Shown piece after piece: positions 23,408 to 33,911 of a DNA stretch of 64,000 nt. Under the pieces are notes generated by a model that worked only from the letters and a program-made list of their open reading frames with translations, did no database searches and was not told where the DNA came from. Source of the DNA: Ampelomyces quisqualis (lineage: Eukaryota > Ascomycota > Dothideomycetes > Pleosporales > Phaeosphaeriaceae); contig JAGTXZ010000011.1 of the NCBI GenBank assembly GCA_018398575.1, forward strand, positions 2,542,001 through 2,606,000, given 5' to 3'. The first letter of the stretch is position 1; the number at the start of each line of letters is the position of its first letter. The position numbers and the translations under genes are program-made.

Positions 23408-24330
23408 TAATAAGAATTAGAACAATATAAAGAACCTTATAGACTTCTTATAGGCTCTATGTAAGATAACAAAGCAGCTTAAAGGCAATAATAGCTATAG
23501 TAGCTTTAGACTACTATAGCAAACGTTACCTAATTTATAAGCTTTATAGGTATATTATACTAAGGTAAGAGCGCAGTAGCACAGCTTATATATAAGTAGT
23601 GCAATCTTATTAGGTTATAAAAAGCTTAACACCTACTTCTTTAAGCTACTAATAGCTTCTAAAGTTAGCTATTACGCTGTTACTACTATGCTCTATCTAT
23701 AGCTCTAGTATAACTAGTTTTAAACGCAATAGAAACACTATTCTAACTAGTACAAGAAGGCGCTTAAGTCTATAGAAAAAGTATTTAACAAGTACGTTAA
23801 TAATAAGAATAATTACAAATTATAGGCCTTACAGTTACTGCCTATATTACGCTAAGAGTGTCTAAAAAATAATACTACTAACAATCTATATAAGCGTATA
23901 ATAGCTGTTAACCTCTACCTTCTTACTAACAATATAAATAAGTAGTAGTATTAAGTTAGGCAGCTATAAGAGTACTTTAAGGCACTAGTAGTTAACTATA
24001 TATTAGCAAGTAAAGACAACATAGAGCTACTTAAACAGCTATAGTAGTAGTAGCTTAAAGTTAGCTATAATTATTATCTAATCCTATTTAAGATTGCTGC
24101 TAACTTTCTTTCTATTCTAGCTACAAGCTATAAATGTAAGTATTATTTTAGCTCTACTAAGAGAACAATTATATATAACTGCAATTTACTATTAGTAGAC
24201 ACTATAGAGGCACTATAACTTTAGAAAAACTAGATCTAGCACAGCGTTGTAAAGAGCCTCCTTAAGGATCTTAAAAAATATGTGCAAAAAGTTAATTAAA
24301 AGGTACAAGATTTAGGCAGCAATTTACTAT
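23408..24330 (+). pseudogene. hAT transposase relic D, C-terminal part
   Basis: This plus-strand frame continues the D transposase after element C. It ends with a clear hAT dimerisation motif, ILATSYKCKYYFSSTKRTI (from CECERCFSS-type) at about 24112-24170, then LVDTIEALQL. Stops are TAG/TAA at expected CAG/TGG positions. The block ends about 100 bases later at the compositional boundary. Confidence 0.65.
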
Positions 24331-24444
24331 CTAGCAACTTAACAAGCTAATTAGAGCAACTATAAGAACTGTAGTTAGCCTGTGCAACAAGACTATAGCT
24401 TACAATTATAGCTCTATCCTAAATTATTACCTTAGTAAGTAGTT

Positions 24445-25074
24445 TACTCTGTTTTGATTGGGATCGTAAGCTCATTGGTTAATCAGTAAGCGTAGTCTCT
24501 ACTACTCCCAGCGCTGATTGTAACGGGCGTGGTGACAGTAATCAGGCTTAGAGTGCTTGTGGAAATAGGAACATGGTGTAAAGTTTGATGTATATCCGAG
24601 TTGCCACAGTCTTCCATCAATCATGGAACCCGCTTTTCAGCCCCAACTCACTCTGCAGGGGTTGTTACAACGGTGCTTATTAGAATACAGTCCTAGATGC
24701 ATCATATCTAACGATCAACCACTTTAATGTATGATACAAAGCACTGATCATTTTTTCCCAAGCGGTTTATTTTAATGCGGACGTTTGCGAGTTGCCTACC
24801 AAACCCGGTATGGTGAATCAGAAACTTGGGTACAACTTGAGCAGTACCAAGGGCAGTCCTTAATAGCCTCAATGGAAGTGAATAGCAGACGTGCTGAAAT
24901 CGTGATGACATGTAGCACATCCGCCACACTGTCCATGTATAACCCCATCACACGCCTCAGTATAAACACAGACCACTCATAAGCTTCCAATTCGGCCATC
25001 AACTCAGTTAAATTGCTTTCTAACATACTTCTGTCTCAACGATCAAAATCGTCAACGATATCACACGAGGGACA
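24445..25074. other. Intergenic start of the gene island
   Basis: Composition switches abruptly from about 70% or more AT with no TGG/TGA words to ordinary fungal sequence at about 24445. Several overlapping short open frames occur on both strands here (24708-25026), but none has protein-like features. I see nothing else. Confidence 0.5.
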
Positions 25075-25956
25075 ATGTCTGATGCACCCATCCCCCCGAT
25101 CACTACTCCCTCACAGGTCATTGTGGACCGAACTTCTGTGCCCCAGCTCGGAGTTAAACGCGAAGAAGATAGCGATGAAATTCATGAGCGATGCTCGAAG
25201 AAGATCAAGACATCGCCTACCTTGTCAGAATCTCCCGAGCAACTTCTGAACAGTACGCGACTCGTCACACCACACTCTAGTGTCGCGCCTGTCACCGTAG
25301 AAGATACATTCCGTTCCATAATCACATCTGCATCTCAATCCACAAAAGACATAGCTTTGCCAGATTCTCGACGCTCTGGACGCACAAAAAAGAACATTGA
25401 TTATGTTGAGATCATCCAGATCGACAGCTCCGACAGTGCCGACCGCCCAACGAATGATTCTATCATCAAGGCTTCACCTGCGAAGCGGATCGCTGAAGCA
25501 AAGTCGAAAGCTTCAAAGGCCCCAAAACCCACAAAAATCTCAGCTATGAAGACTCGAGCCAAGAGGGCCACTAAGCTCTCGAAGAGTATGCCGAAACCCC
25601 ATCGTCAGACTCGTTCCAAGACTGCTTCAGAGCGGACTTCGATTATCGTGGTGCTGAAGATCGATGAACATGCTCTTGAGTGGATCCTCAATCGAAAGCA
25701 ACAGCCGTTCGTAGCACAGGTCGCAGAAAGCTTCATGAGGGACTCTGCAGAGAACTACATTGACCATGAAGTGGTCAATGCTGCAATGGCGCTTCTACAG
25801 TTGTCTCAGCAGGGCCCGCTATCCGTACCGCCGGAGTCTGTACTCGCTGAGTACTTTCGTGAGGATCGACTACGAAAGCAAGACCTGTCTCTAGAGTATC
25901 GTCGTGCAGGCCGGGCACATTTGAATTCAATGGACTCAACTATGGCTTGGGCATAA
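25075..25956 (+). CDS. Hypothetical basic protein, 293 aa
   Basis: Single-exon frame starting at ATG in a good context (ACAATGTC). The N-terminal third is Pro/Ser/Thr-rich with an acidic patch. The central part is strongly basic (residues about 100-195: RRSGRTKKN, AKRIAEAKSKASKAPKPTK, MKTRAKRATKLSKSMPKPHRQTRSK), resembling nuclear-localisation or DNA-binding tails. The C-terminal 100 residues look folded and helical (IDEHALEWILNRKQQPFVAQVAESF...VVNAAMALLQLSQQ). No known domain is recognised. It is the first gene after the RIP block, with ordinary codon use and no internal stops, so it is probably real and perhaps lineage-specific. A chromatin- or nucleus-associated role is only a guess from composition. 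Confidence 0.6.
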   Translation: MSDAPIPPITTPSQVIVDRTSVPQLGVKREEDSDEIHERCSKKIKTSPTLSESPEQLLNSTRLVTPHSSVAPVTVEDTFRSIITSASQSTKDIALPDSRRSGRTKKNIDYVEIIQIDSSDSADRPTNDSIIKASPAKRIAEAKSKASKAPKPTKISAMKTRAKRATKLSKSMPKPHRQTRSKTASERTSIIVVLKIDEHALEWILNRKQQPFVAQVAESFMRDSAENYIDHEVVNAAMALLQLSQQGPLSVPPESVLAEYFREDRLRKQDLSLEYRRAGRAHLNSMDSTMAWA

Positions 25957-26445
25957 TAGCGCTAAATGCGCGCAAATTGGTACAGAATACATACCAGAAA
26001 GTTGTTCCAAGAGAGAACCAGCAGAGAAGGGCGGTCAAGTGTTTAAGATCAGTCCTTGCAAGCGGCTTCGAATTTCTTTTCTGGCGTTAAAATGATAACA
26101 TCAGTCTAGTACCTCTATATCCGGTAGGCTTATGCGGCTGAGCTTTCTAGCAGCTTAGATCAGATTACTTACTTGGATATACCTGCTTGATTCTTCGCCA
26201 CCCATCCCACATTATGTAATCCTGTAGTAATGTTGTTGAAAATTTCCAAGGCTAGGTTGCATTTCTACTACATTGTTAAACTGGTTTCACCCTATCTAGG
26301 GCTGAACTACAACTATCTTACGGCAACAGTGTTATAAATCTTATGTAAAAACATTGTCCTTGGCAGTAGATAAATTCAGCCAGAACTGCCTAGCTTATAG
26401 CACTTTTAGTTGTCACATCGTGCCAAGAGTTAGGGGAAATGTTCT
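25957..26445. other. Intergenic, nothing recognised
   Basis: Mixed-composition sequence between the hypothetical gene and MITE E1, becoming AT-richer towards E1. No frame, RNA or repeat could be supported. Confidence 0.4.
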
Positions 26446-26453
26446 CTAACGTC

Positions 26454-27081
26454 CAGATTCTGCAACAAACAAATCAAATCAAGTATCAGTACCTATGTTT
26501 AATTTGTTTACTAAAATTAGCTAGTAGGCTATATTCAATTAGTTCGATTAGTGTTTTAGGCTTCTATATTTAGTTATTTAACGAATAATTAGTATATAAG
26601 GCTTAGTATTTGCACAAACAAGTCTTAGCACTCTATTTTTTTATATTTTAATTAGTAGCTGCTAGACACCTTACGCGTTACTTTAATTGTTCTCTACCTA
26701 GTTTTATATACTATTACTTAGAGATAGTTATTGCGAACATTAGGTATATCTAGAATATAATTAGGTTATATAATTATATTATGTAACTAGGTTACGTAAT
26801 ATTATATAATCTTGTTATATAACTATCTTCTTAGCGTTCTTAGGAGTTAACGCGATTACAATGCCAAAACTTAGCTAAAACTTAGCTAAAACCTAGCTAA
26901 TATTTAGCCAAATTGCAGCTATATATCAAAACACTAATAATTTGCAGATATTTGCAAATAACTTAATTTTTGTATTCAATTTTTTTATTAAAATTGCTAC
27001 CTATATTTTATTAAATTTGTTTAGTTATAATAAACAACTCAAAGCAAATATTTGATCCATATTTGTTTGTTGCGGAGTCTG
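26454..27081. mobile_element. MITE E1, 628 bp, hAT-like, RIP-eroded
   Basis: Inverted ends CAGATTCTGCAACAAACAAA (from 26454) and the complement of TTTGTTTGTTGCGGAGTCTG (to 27081). Flanking 8-mers CTAACGTC (26446-26453) and CTAACGTT (27082-27089) match at 7 of 8, a hAT-type duplication. The interior is an inverted copy of E2 at 28489-29130 (shared tract near 26664-26718 versus 28871-28925), with more C-to-T/G-to-A changes. It has no coding capacity. The 13-bp YACGTR array of E2 is present here only as about five mutated units (26767-26821). Confidence 0.85.
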
Positions 27082-28488
27082 CTAACGTTACAATCTATAA
27101 TCTTCTTATCTCTAACACAGGACTTCCTTGCTCTCAAAACCCAGTCTCCTCTCCCTGTTCCTCTTTTATTCAAACCAATTCCACTCCAGTGAAGAAATCA
27201 TCACAAACAGGCAGACCGAGCACCCACTGAAATGTCTCCAGGACGGGCGAACAGCTCTGAATATCATGCCCGGATGGCGCTAAACAAAACTTCTCTGGCT
27301 TCTGATTCAAAAAATGAATTGTACCCCTTCAACAAGGCCACTGCTAAATTCACCGCTACAACTCGCAATCCACGCGCAACTCCAGCTAATCAAAGCACCT
27401 CGATTGATACCCCTGCTCAGGCAAACATTGAACCCTATTATGGCACTGTGAATCATTTGAGCGCAGCTATGCCCGTCCGCACAATCAGTATCCGCGATTA
27501 CATTCTATGGTAGGCGTCTGGCGTCAAGGACTACTTGAAGTATCTCACGTGGAAGGAAGACCATGGTCCATATGAATGTTGACCCTCTCATTTTGGTCAA
27601 TCTCAGAGATAGAAACGATCCTCGAGCGGAAGAGGCGGCTATGATTGTCGCAGGAGTGTTGGCTGAGGAATGCAGGCGCATCAAGAAGTTCAGGGATGGT
27701 CTATGGGGCACACAATTCGTGTAGATGTCGACGGATGTGGAAGCAGAGTCAGATGAACGAATTGTTGGAAGATCAATTTGCGACAGTAGAGAGTTGGCAT
27801 TGTAACTGTACATGTTGGGATTGGTGGAATGAGCATGCAGCGTTGACTGTTGTGCGATGCCACACGCCATTTGCCGCAGCATCCACGCTGTTGTGTATGC
27901 CAACAGCAATTTACATGAGACTTCAAATAAACTTAACGTTCTCAGTACTTTCCCTAACTGTGATGATATATCGTCAGCTCACCCAAATTCCTAATGTAAC
28001 AGCATCACCTGATTGCCAGTCACCACCTGTTGTGCCACGTTGTGGCAAGCCTACTAAAGTAAAGTCGGAAATAAAGAGAAACTTTATTCGACGCTCTGTT
28101 TTCTGGAAGCACATACCAAGCGCTTTGTAGACCCTTTCCACTGCTCTTTACGAGCAGAGCAATAAGTGGGTCGCAATGTTTCCGCCATAATGCACAATGC
28201 TCTCAAACTGGAAGGGTTCAGTACCACATTAAGACGCGAAGGGTAGTATCAGGAGCTACTCAAACGGTTTCCGCACACACGTTACCCCATCCTCGAGCGC
28301 TGCAAACTCTTTGAGCAGAGGCCTGAATCTATTGACTTGTACAGCCTCCTGTAGTTCGTTGCGCACAACCGTGCCATGGGCGAAGCAAAGCCATCAAGTG
28401 GCCTGCCTTTCCCTCAAATGCTGCTCAAGGCTTCAGTGCACAAGAATGAAGCCGCCGCCGACTTTGAACTTTCATACACTCTATTGTA

Positions 28489-29130
28489 CAGACTCCGCAA
28501 CAAACAAATATGAATGAAATATTTGTTTGTTTGTTTGATTCATAATTAACCAAACAAACAAATATAGATAGCAGATTTAACTAAAGAAAGAAACAAAAGA
28601 ATCCTTATATTTGCAAATATTTGACAAATATTTAGTTGTTTTATATAGCTAATTTTGGCTGAGTTTTGCCATCGTGATTGCGTTTACCCCTAAATCTAAT
28701 CACGTGATATAGTCACGTAACCTAATCACGTGATATAGTTACGTAACCTAATCACGTAATCTAGTCACGTGATCTGGTTACGTAATCTAGTTACGTAATC
28801 TAATTATATAACCTAAAGAGCTACTGCAGCAACAGCGTTATTAGCAACAACAACCTTGCCTGCAAGTACAATATACAAAACTAGGTAAAGGACAATTAAA
28901 GCAACGCGTAAGGCGTCTAGCAGCTGCTACCTAAACAAAATACTAAAATTAGAGCGCTAAGACTTGTATATACAAACGCTAAGACTTTTTACTAAGTATT
29001 TGTTAATTAAACAAATATACAAGCTCTAAAACACTAAACAAACAAATAAATATAGGCTGAGTGCTAAGCTTTACTAAAAAAATCAAATATGGGTGGCCAT
29101 ATTTGTTTGATTTGTTTGTTGCGGAGTGTG
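28489..29130. mobile_element. MITE E2, 642 bp, hAT-like, little mutated
   Basis: Ends CAGACTCCGCAACAAACAAA (from 28489) and the complement of TTTGTTTGTTGCGGAGTGTG (to 29130), with a perfect 8-bp duplication CTATTGTA at 28481-28488 and 29131-29138. It is the inverted, better preserved sister of E1, has no ORF, and contains a 13-bp-period palindrome array (28701-28810). It lies in the coding region of the decaying gene 27232-29454. Confidence 0.92.
28701..28810. repeat. 13-bp-period array of CACGTG/TACGTA palindromes in E2
   Basis: Nine hexamers at an exact 13-base step: 28701 CACGTG, 28714 CACGTA, 28727 CACGTG, 28740 TACGTA, 28753 CACGTA, 28766 CACGTG, 28779 TACGTA, 28792 TACGTA, 28805 TATATA. 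The unit is close to YACGTRAYCTARTY. CACGTG is the E-box core bound by bHLH factors. In a MITE, such subterminal arrays may bind transposase or recruit host factors (inference). Confidence 0.85.
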
Positions 29131-29454
29131 CTATTGTACTTAAAGGTACACGAGGTTCTTTCATCAAATTGCCCAATGCTGTAAGTACTGCCTCTTCTTG
29201 GAAAATTTGCTCGCGACTGACAATGCTAGCCTCTCAATAGCCTCAGATTCCTTTGGGGTGCAGATTTCTTCCCGCTACCGACTGCATTGCCTACCACCGG
29301 GATCAATTCATTTACGCCCGACCCATCGGGAAAATCGCCAACGGAGTCATGGGGATCCGATCTACGACGAAAAATGGATACAGTTAAGAAGAGGCAATTA
29401 TCGCAGGGAATGACGGTAGTGTTGACGGCTTGTATTTGTGAACGTAGAACCTGA

Positions 29455-30174
29455 TTCAGACATGGTAGATTCATACCGAAAAGGCGCCTGGTAAATGGAG
29501 GAAGGAAGAATAGAACGCTGTGTTTGAAACGGATAGATGGGGGACTTGACGGACGAATGATTCAGCCAGCAGAGGGAATAGGACATGGATCGATGTTTGT
29601 AAATATAGAATATGACGCGCATGCAAGAAACCCATTCATCCCTAACGCTTGCTTATTCTCTAGTTGAAGCACTACTCGAGCATGGGTGAGACAAGTAAAA
29701 AATGAGAGGTGTCTCCAATTTTTGAGACATGGTTCCGAGACCGCATAGGTAGCTGCACGCCCCCATCTAATCTCTGATTGTCGATGAGGCCTTGATTAGC
29801 CATACGCAGGTAAGACATACAGATTTACAGACCCTACTAGGAGTATACGTTTCAAAGCATGCACGTTTGACACGTGTAGAAAATTATTCTACGCGTACTT
29901 AAATCATCCCTTCTACACTCCAATCGATATTACTCATATAAGTTGGCCGTATATATCTTCAACAAACCAAGAAGAGCGAACAACCTCCCTAAGTCTCAAC
30001 ACAAAACACAATTCACAATGTGATTCACCAAACAGAAGGGACCTCGAGAGGGTCGTCAGGCAGAGGTGATTCAGTGACGCAGCACAATGCCCACCAGGCG
30101 TTGTACCGAGTGCATTTCACAAAAGCCTCTTCAACAACTTAAGCCTGAACTCTTCCCCTGTTTCTCATGAAATC
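29455..30174. other. Intergenic and 5' region of the next gene
   Basis: No convincing frame or repeat. The last 200 bases are likely promoter and 5' leader of the 30175 gene: CATATAAG/GTATATATC words near 29935-29960 and a CA-rich leader (ACACAAAACACAATTCACAA) precede the start codon. Confidence 0.35.
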
Positions 30175-31356
30175 ATGAGAAACAATCGACAACACCACAA
30201 CATCCACATCAACTCCATAGCCATGTCTTTCTCTCCAAGCAAAACCGCCTACACCATGACCTACGCCGCCCTCATCAGCCATCTCCGAGGCATGGCAGAC
30301 TCCATACGAGGGTCCTTGTCAGATGAGCAATGCAGACATGATAGTGCGCAAGCACACCGAGTGCTCGAGGTACTCCTGTTGGGCATTCGAATGGCAGAAG
30401 ACAGCCTGGCAGAGGCGGGAGACATTAACGCACTAGTTGATCGCCGCATCAACGAGATCCAAGAAGAACGTGCGCCGTTCATGCCTGTTCCTGCGTCTTT
30501 AGATGGCGCGGAAGAGGAAGAGGATGTAGACATGTTGGGAATTGAAGATGACGAGGAAGAGGTATCGCAACACCAAGCTCCCGACTTTCCCACTGTCCGA
30601 GCCGGTGCCTCACCCGCTCAGTCAGACGAATTATCTCTCCCAGATCTCTCCCGCTTCCAATCTCCGACTTCACATGCCCTTCGAGGATCACCAACCTCAC
30701 CTACGCCCCGTCCTACGCACCGCCCTTCCAATCCTCTCACCCCTCAATCCCGCCGTGCCCGCCAATGGACAGACATACGCACACTCCTCGCCAACGATCT
30801 CGAATCACATATTGATGCCCACGCCAACGACACACAACATGACCTAGATTACCACGAGACCATCCGCGCCCTCCACGAAGCATACGCCATTGCCGAGCAA
30901 GAACCCAGCGCCACGGAGCCGGAACAACTCTGGTCCAACGTCCAAGACGACATCCGCGGCTTCCAAGAAATCGCCACTGCGCAGCGCGAAGCGCAAAAGC
31001 CTATAAGCGTAGTCGGAAGCGACGACGAGGAAAACAGAAGCGTCGACATAAACGAGACGCCGTATGAATCCTCTGGCAGACCGATTGACGAATCATGGCA
31101 TCCGTTCACACCTGTGAGTCCGGGTCAGGCAGTTACTTTGCCAGCGCTGGAGCCGTCGACTGGCCGAATGTACGACTTCGAGGCGCTGGGCGATATACCC
31201 AGTGACCTGGAATCCCAGCACTTGGTTCGTCGCGCGATTGAACGCACGCTGAATGAGATGCTGAATGCGTCTGAGTTTCCGGAGCTGCATGATGTGGTGC
31301 GAGCGTATTGGGAGCATGTGGAGAAGGAGATGCCGAGTCCTGCGCCGTCGGAGTAG
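30175..31356 (+). CDS. Acidic hypothetical protein, 393 aa
   Basis: Single exon from ATG at 30175; a second in-frame ATG at 30223 (context AGCCATGTC) would give 377 residues and is an equally good start. The N-terminal 85 residues are helical (YAALISHLRGMADSIRGSL...AHRVLEVLLLGIRMAEDSLAEAG). A very acidic stretch follows (GAEEEEDVDMLGIEDDEEEV), then a Pro/Ser/Thr-rich linker, then another helical region (DIRTLLANDLESHIDAHANDTQHDLDYHETIRALHEAYAI), and a C-terminal helix (LVRRAIERTLNEMLNASEFPELHDVVRAYWEHVEKEM). No signal peptide, membrane segment or known domain is seen. It is convergent with the transporter gene, with about 330 bases between the stops. Codon use is ordinary, so the gene is probably functional; role unknown. 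Confidence 0.7.
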   Translation: MRNNRQHHNIHINSIAMSFSPSKTAYTMTYAALISHLRGMADSIRGSLSDEQCRHDSAQAHRVLEVLLLGIRMAEDSLAEAGDINALVDRRINEIQEERAPFMPVPASLDGAEEEEDVDMLGIEDDEEEVSQHQAPDFPTVRAGASPAQSDELSLPDLSRFQSPTSHALRGSPTSPTPRPTHRPSNPLTPQSRRARQWTDIRTLLANDLESHIDAHANDTQHDLDYHETIRALHEAYAIAEQEPSATEPEQLWSNVQDDIRGFQEIATAQREAQKPISVVGSDDEENRSVDINETPYESSGRPIDESWHPFTPVSPGQAVTLPALEPSTGRMYDFEALGDIPSDLESQHLVRRAIERTLNEMLNASEFPELHDVVRAYWEHVEKEMPSPAPSE

Positions 31357-31688
31357 GGGTTGTGCAGTGGGAATACTGTGTAGTGCTTGCGAGTGCTTGG
31401 TGATGGCGCAGAGAGGATATGGACGTTGTGCAGCCATTCCTGGGTGGGATGGCGATGTTGCGCGCATAAAACTATGTATAGGATTATAGTTAGGGTTGAG
31501 ATGATGAGACGAATACCGAGCAAATAGTAACAAACTTCATGGTGACGGATAACGTGCATTGTATTCCATCTCATCGGGCGGAAAGAATGTGATGATTCAT
31601 TGATCTAGTGTTCGATTCAATTACGAGCATAGCCTCAGCGGATTGCCATGTGTGCCTGGTAACAGCAGTTCGCGCCATCACACCGCGC

Positions 31689-33911
31689 CTAGACAGCGCG
31701 CTCGGTGGTCCTACTCTCGGTCTTGCCTGCAAAACCATCGTTATCCGCGTCAGCATGGTGGATCTGCTTCTCAACAGCCTTGACACTCTCGTCGGCGAGT
31801 TCCTTGTCCTCGAACACTGGCTCTTTGTTAGCGATGCTGTCACTGTGAGAACGGCGAGTACCTCACAGAAGGCCAGTTCCTCGAGAGTGCGGTTATAAGT
31901 CTCAGGGTACATGAAATAAATGAAGAGGCCTTCGAATGTGATCCAGCCACAGTAAATAGCCATGTATTTCCAATCAATTCCGCGAAGAGCGATAGGATTG
32001 ACATTGATGCTAAAGAAACCCGCGAGCCTGCCGAAAATCTGCTGGATACCGATACCCATGGTACGCTGAGCGTAGGGGAAGAGTTCGACGAGATAGGTGT
32101 AGGTGAGCGAGTTGTTTCCGATGTTGTAGCAGGGCGAGTAGGCGAAGAAGAAGAACAGCGCCGCGATCTGCGCAGGAGGGTTCTTGACACCCGCTTGTTG
32201 GGCCACGCGCAGACGCTCGAAGCATATAGTCATGGCCATGAAAACCATGGTCATTGTTCCAGCGGAGAGCATGAACATCCATCGTCGACGGAACCGAGTG
32301 ACAACAAGGGCAATAACAACCGCGTTCATCAAGCCCCAACACTGGCTGGCAATGTTGATCCTTGTCTTTGCGAAAGTACTTGTGTAGCCCATCAGCTCGA
32401 AGAGGAGATTCTGATAGTAGGAAAGCAGCGTGTTGCCGCTCATCTGGGTGAAGATACCAAGGAAAACGGTAATCAAAACACGACGACGCATGCCCTTCGT
32501 GCGGAGCATGTCGAACCAGGATTGCTTGGAAGTCTCCATCTCGATCTTGATAGTTGACCGAATCTGAGCCATCTCGGCTTGGATGAGCACAGAGCTGGCG
32601 TCACCTTCGGCGTGGTACTTGGTGAGAATCGCAAAGGCCTCGTCATCGCGATCCTTACTGACTAGCCAACGTGGAGACTCTGGAAGGAAGCTATGTATGA
32701 TCAGCATGATGGTTTACAAGCTGCGAGTTGTAGACTCACTAGACAAAAGTGATTTGCAGCATCGATGGGCACATCTGCAACAAAGAGGGCAGACGCCAAC
32801 TCCAGTCGCCTACAATGTTGGTAGTTCGGATCGCGATCCCCGACGCAACGATAGCGCCAATGAAGTAGGAAGCATTGAACAGCGAAGTCAGATAGGGGCG
32901 CTCCTTGGGGTATCCGAGTTCACCAAGGAGAGACGAGCCGGAGATGATACAGAAGACGATGCCGACGCCGAGCAACATACGGGCCACAATGTACATGCCG
33001 ACTATTCTATCGTTAGTATCACACTGTATGACTAGTGGTCCCGACAACATACCGTGCTGAGAGAAACCTTGCAAGAGCGCCCCGATCACCATAATGATGG
33101 AGCCGCACATGATGGAGGATCGTCTGCCGTATTTCTGGTTGTACCATGGTGCGATAGGCACACCAATGATGGATCCGAGCTGGTAACAGGACGAAATAAA
33201 GCCAAGCATGCCGGCCTCGATGTCGGGCATGCCTTTCGCGTTTTTGTAGCCATTGCCGAAGTCTGCATATCATGAGCACAAGTTCTTCTTGTTTCGCGTA
33301 CAGCAGCGCGTTCAAGTGTTCCCAGCAAGCAGCCGTTGTGTAGAGATACCCAAGCACTGCGAGCAACATGGATGTGAATTTCCAGGACAGCACCTTGCTC
33401 TCTTCACATCAGACTCCTTGAACGACTTACAATAGCACCTGCTGTGAGTCCGACCCGAAGATGCAAGGTGACTGGTCCAGCTGCTCAGTGTCTTCCACTT
33501 GAACAGCTTGACGCCACATTGGCCGCAGCATGTGCAAGCTAGCCATGGTGTCATGAGAACTCGAGCGTGTCCAGAGAATGTTTCCTCCGAGGATCCGACA
33601 ACGCACCGAGAAAACACAAGTCCTCTGCTGCAGCGGACGCACTCAAGCAGATTGTGTGAGGGGAGAAAGTGCACCGCAATCGATGAGTTGGATCACGTAC
33701 ATGTATTGAATGGTCCCGAGAATTGAAGAGTGTTGATGAGTTGCGAATCGAAACCAGAGGTAATCTCAACACCCATGCAACAAACAAAGAGGTAAAAGTA
33801 CATGACCCTCAGATTGGGCTTCCTGTACCATGGCACTTTGTCTTGCTCGACCATGCGCGTGACAATAGGGTCGGAGCCATGGCCGACGTTTGGCGCCTTG
33901 AAGACACCCAT
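31689..33911 (-). CDS. MFS sugar transporter, five exons, 547 aa
   Basis: A 12-TM major facilitator of the sugar porter family, expected to import a hexose or similar sugar with protons at the plasma membrane. Exons on the minus strand: 33911-33701, 33262-33053, 33001-32740, 32690-31862, 31820-31689; introns of 438, 51, 49 and 41 bp, and spliced length divisible by three. Junctions restore family motifs: QFSGPFNT/YFGNGYKN, GFSQH/VGMYIVARMLLG, LQITFV/YFLPESPRWL. Signature segments are GRRSSIMCG, PESPRWLVSK and PETYNRTLEEL. TAACG/CTAAC-like branch points support the short introns. The start is MGVFKAPNVG; an upstream in-frame leucine-type start is unlikely. The first intron is unusually long and the last short, so those two junctions are less sure. 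Specificity cannot be read from the sequence. Confidence 0.85.

Larger units (their letters stand above)
15989..24440 (+). mobile_element. hAT-type transposon relic D, split by element C
   Basis: Plus-strand hAT transposase remnants lie on both sides of element C and read as one protein if C is removed. Terminal inverted repeats of D were not identified. Its left side touches the B1 LTR and its right side is the end of the AT-rich block. Everything is RIP-mutated. Confidence 0.6.
27232..29454 (+). pseudogene. Decaying gene split by MITE E2, unknown family
   Basis: ATG at 27232 opens a 93-codon frame (MSPGRANSSEYHARM...SIRDYILW) to a TAG. The same frame runs on as ASGVKDYLKYLTWKEDHGPYE, then jumps frame to MNVDPLILVNLRDRNDPRAEEAAMIV (from 27562). 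Further on, a frame with two TAG codons reads NALKLEGFSTTLRREG...YQELLKRFPHTRYPILERCKLF and FVAHNRAMGEAKPSSGLPFPQMLLK to ELSYTLLY (about 28191-28488). MITE E2 is inserted there. After its duplicated 8-mer the frame resumes as YLKVHEVLSSNCPML. A good intron (29181-29240, GTAAGT...CAATAG) leads to a last exon, LRFLWGADFFPLPTALP, ending TGA at 29452-29454. The product is not recognised. Stops, frameshift and insertion make it a pseudogene. Confidence 0.6.

Noticed and set aside
32010..32557. Open frames on both strands inside the sugar transporter gene
   Set aside because: Shadow frames of exon 4 of the transporter.
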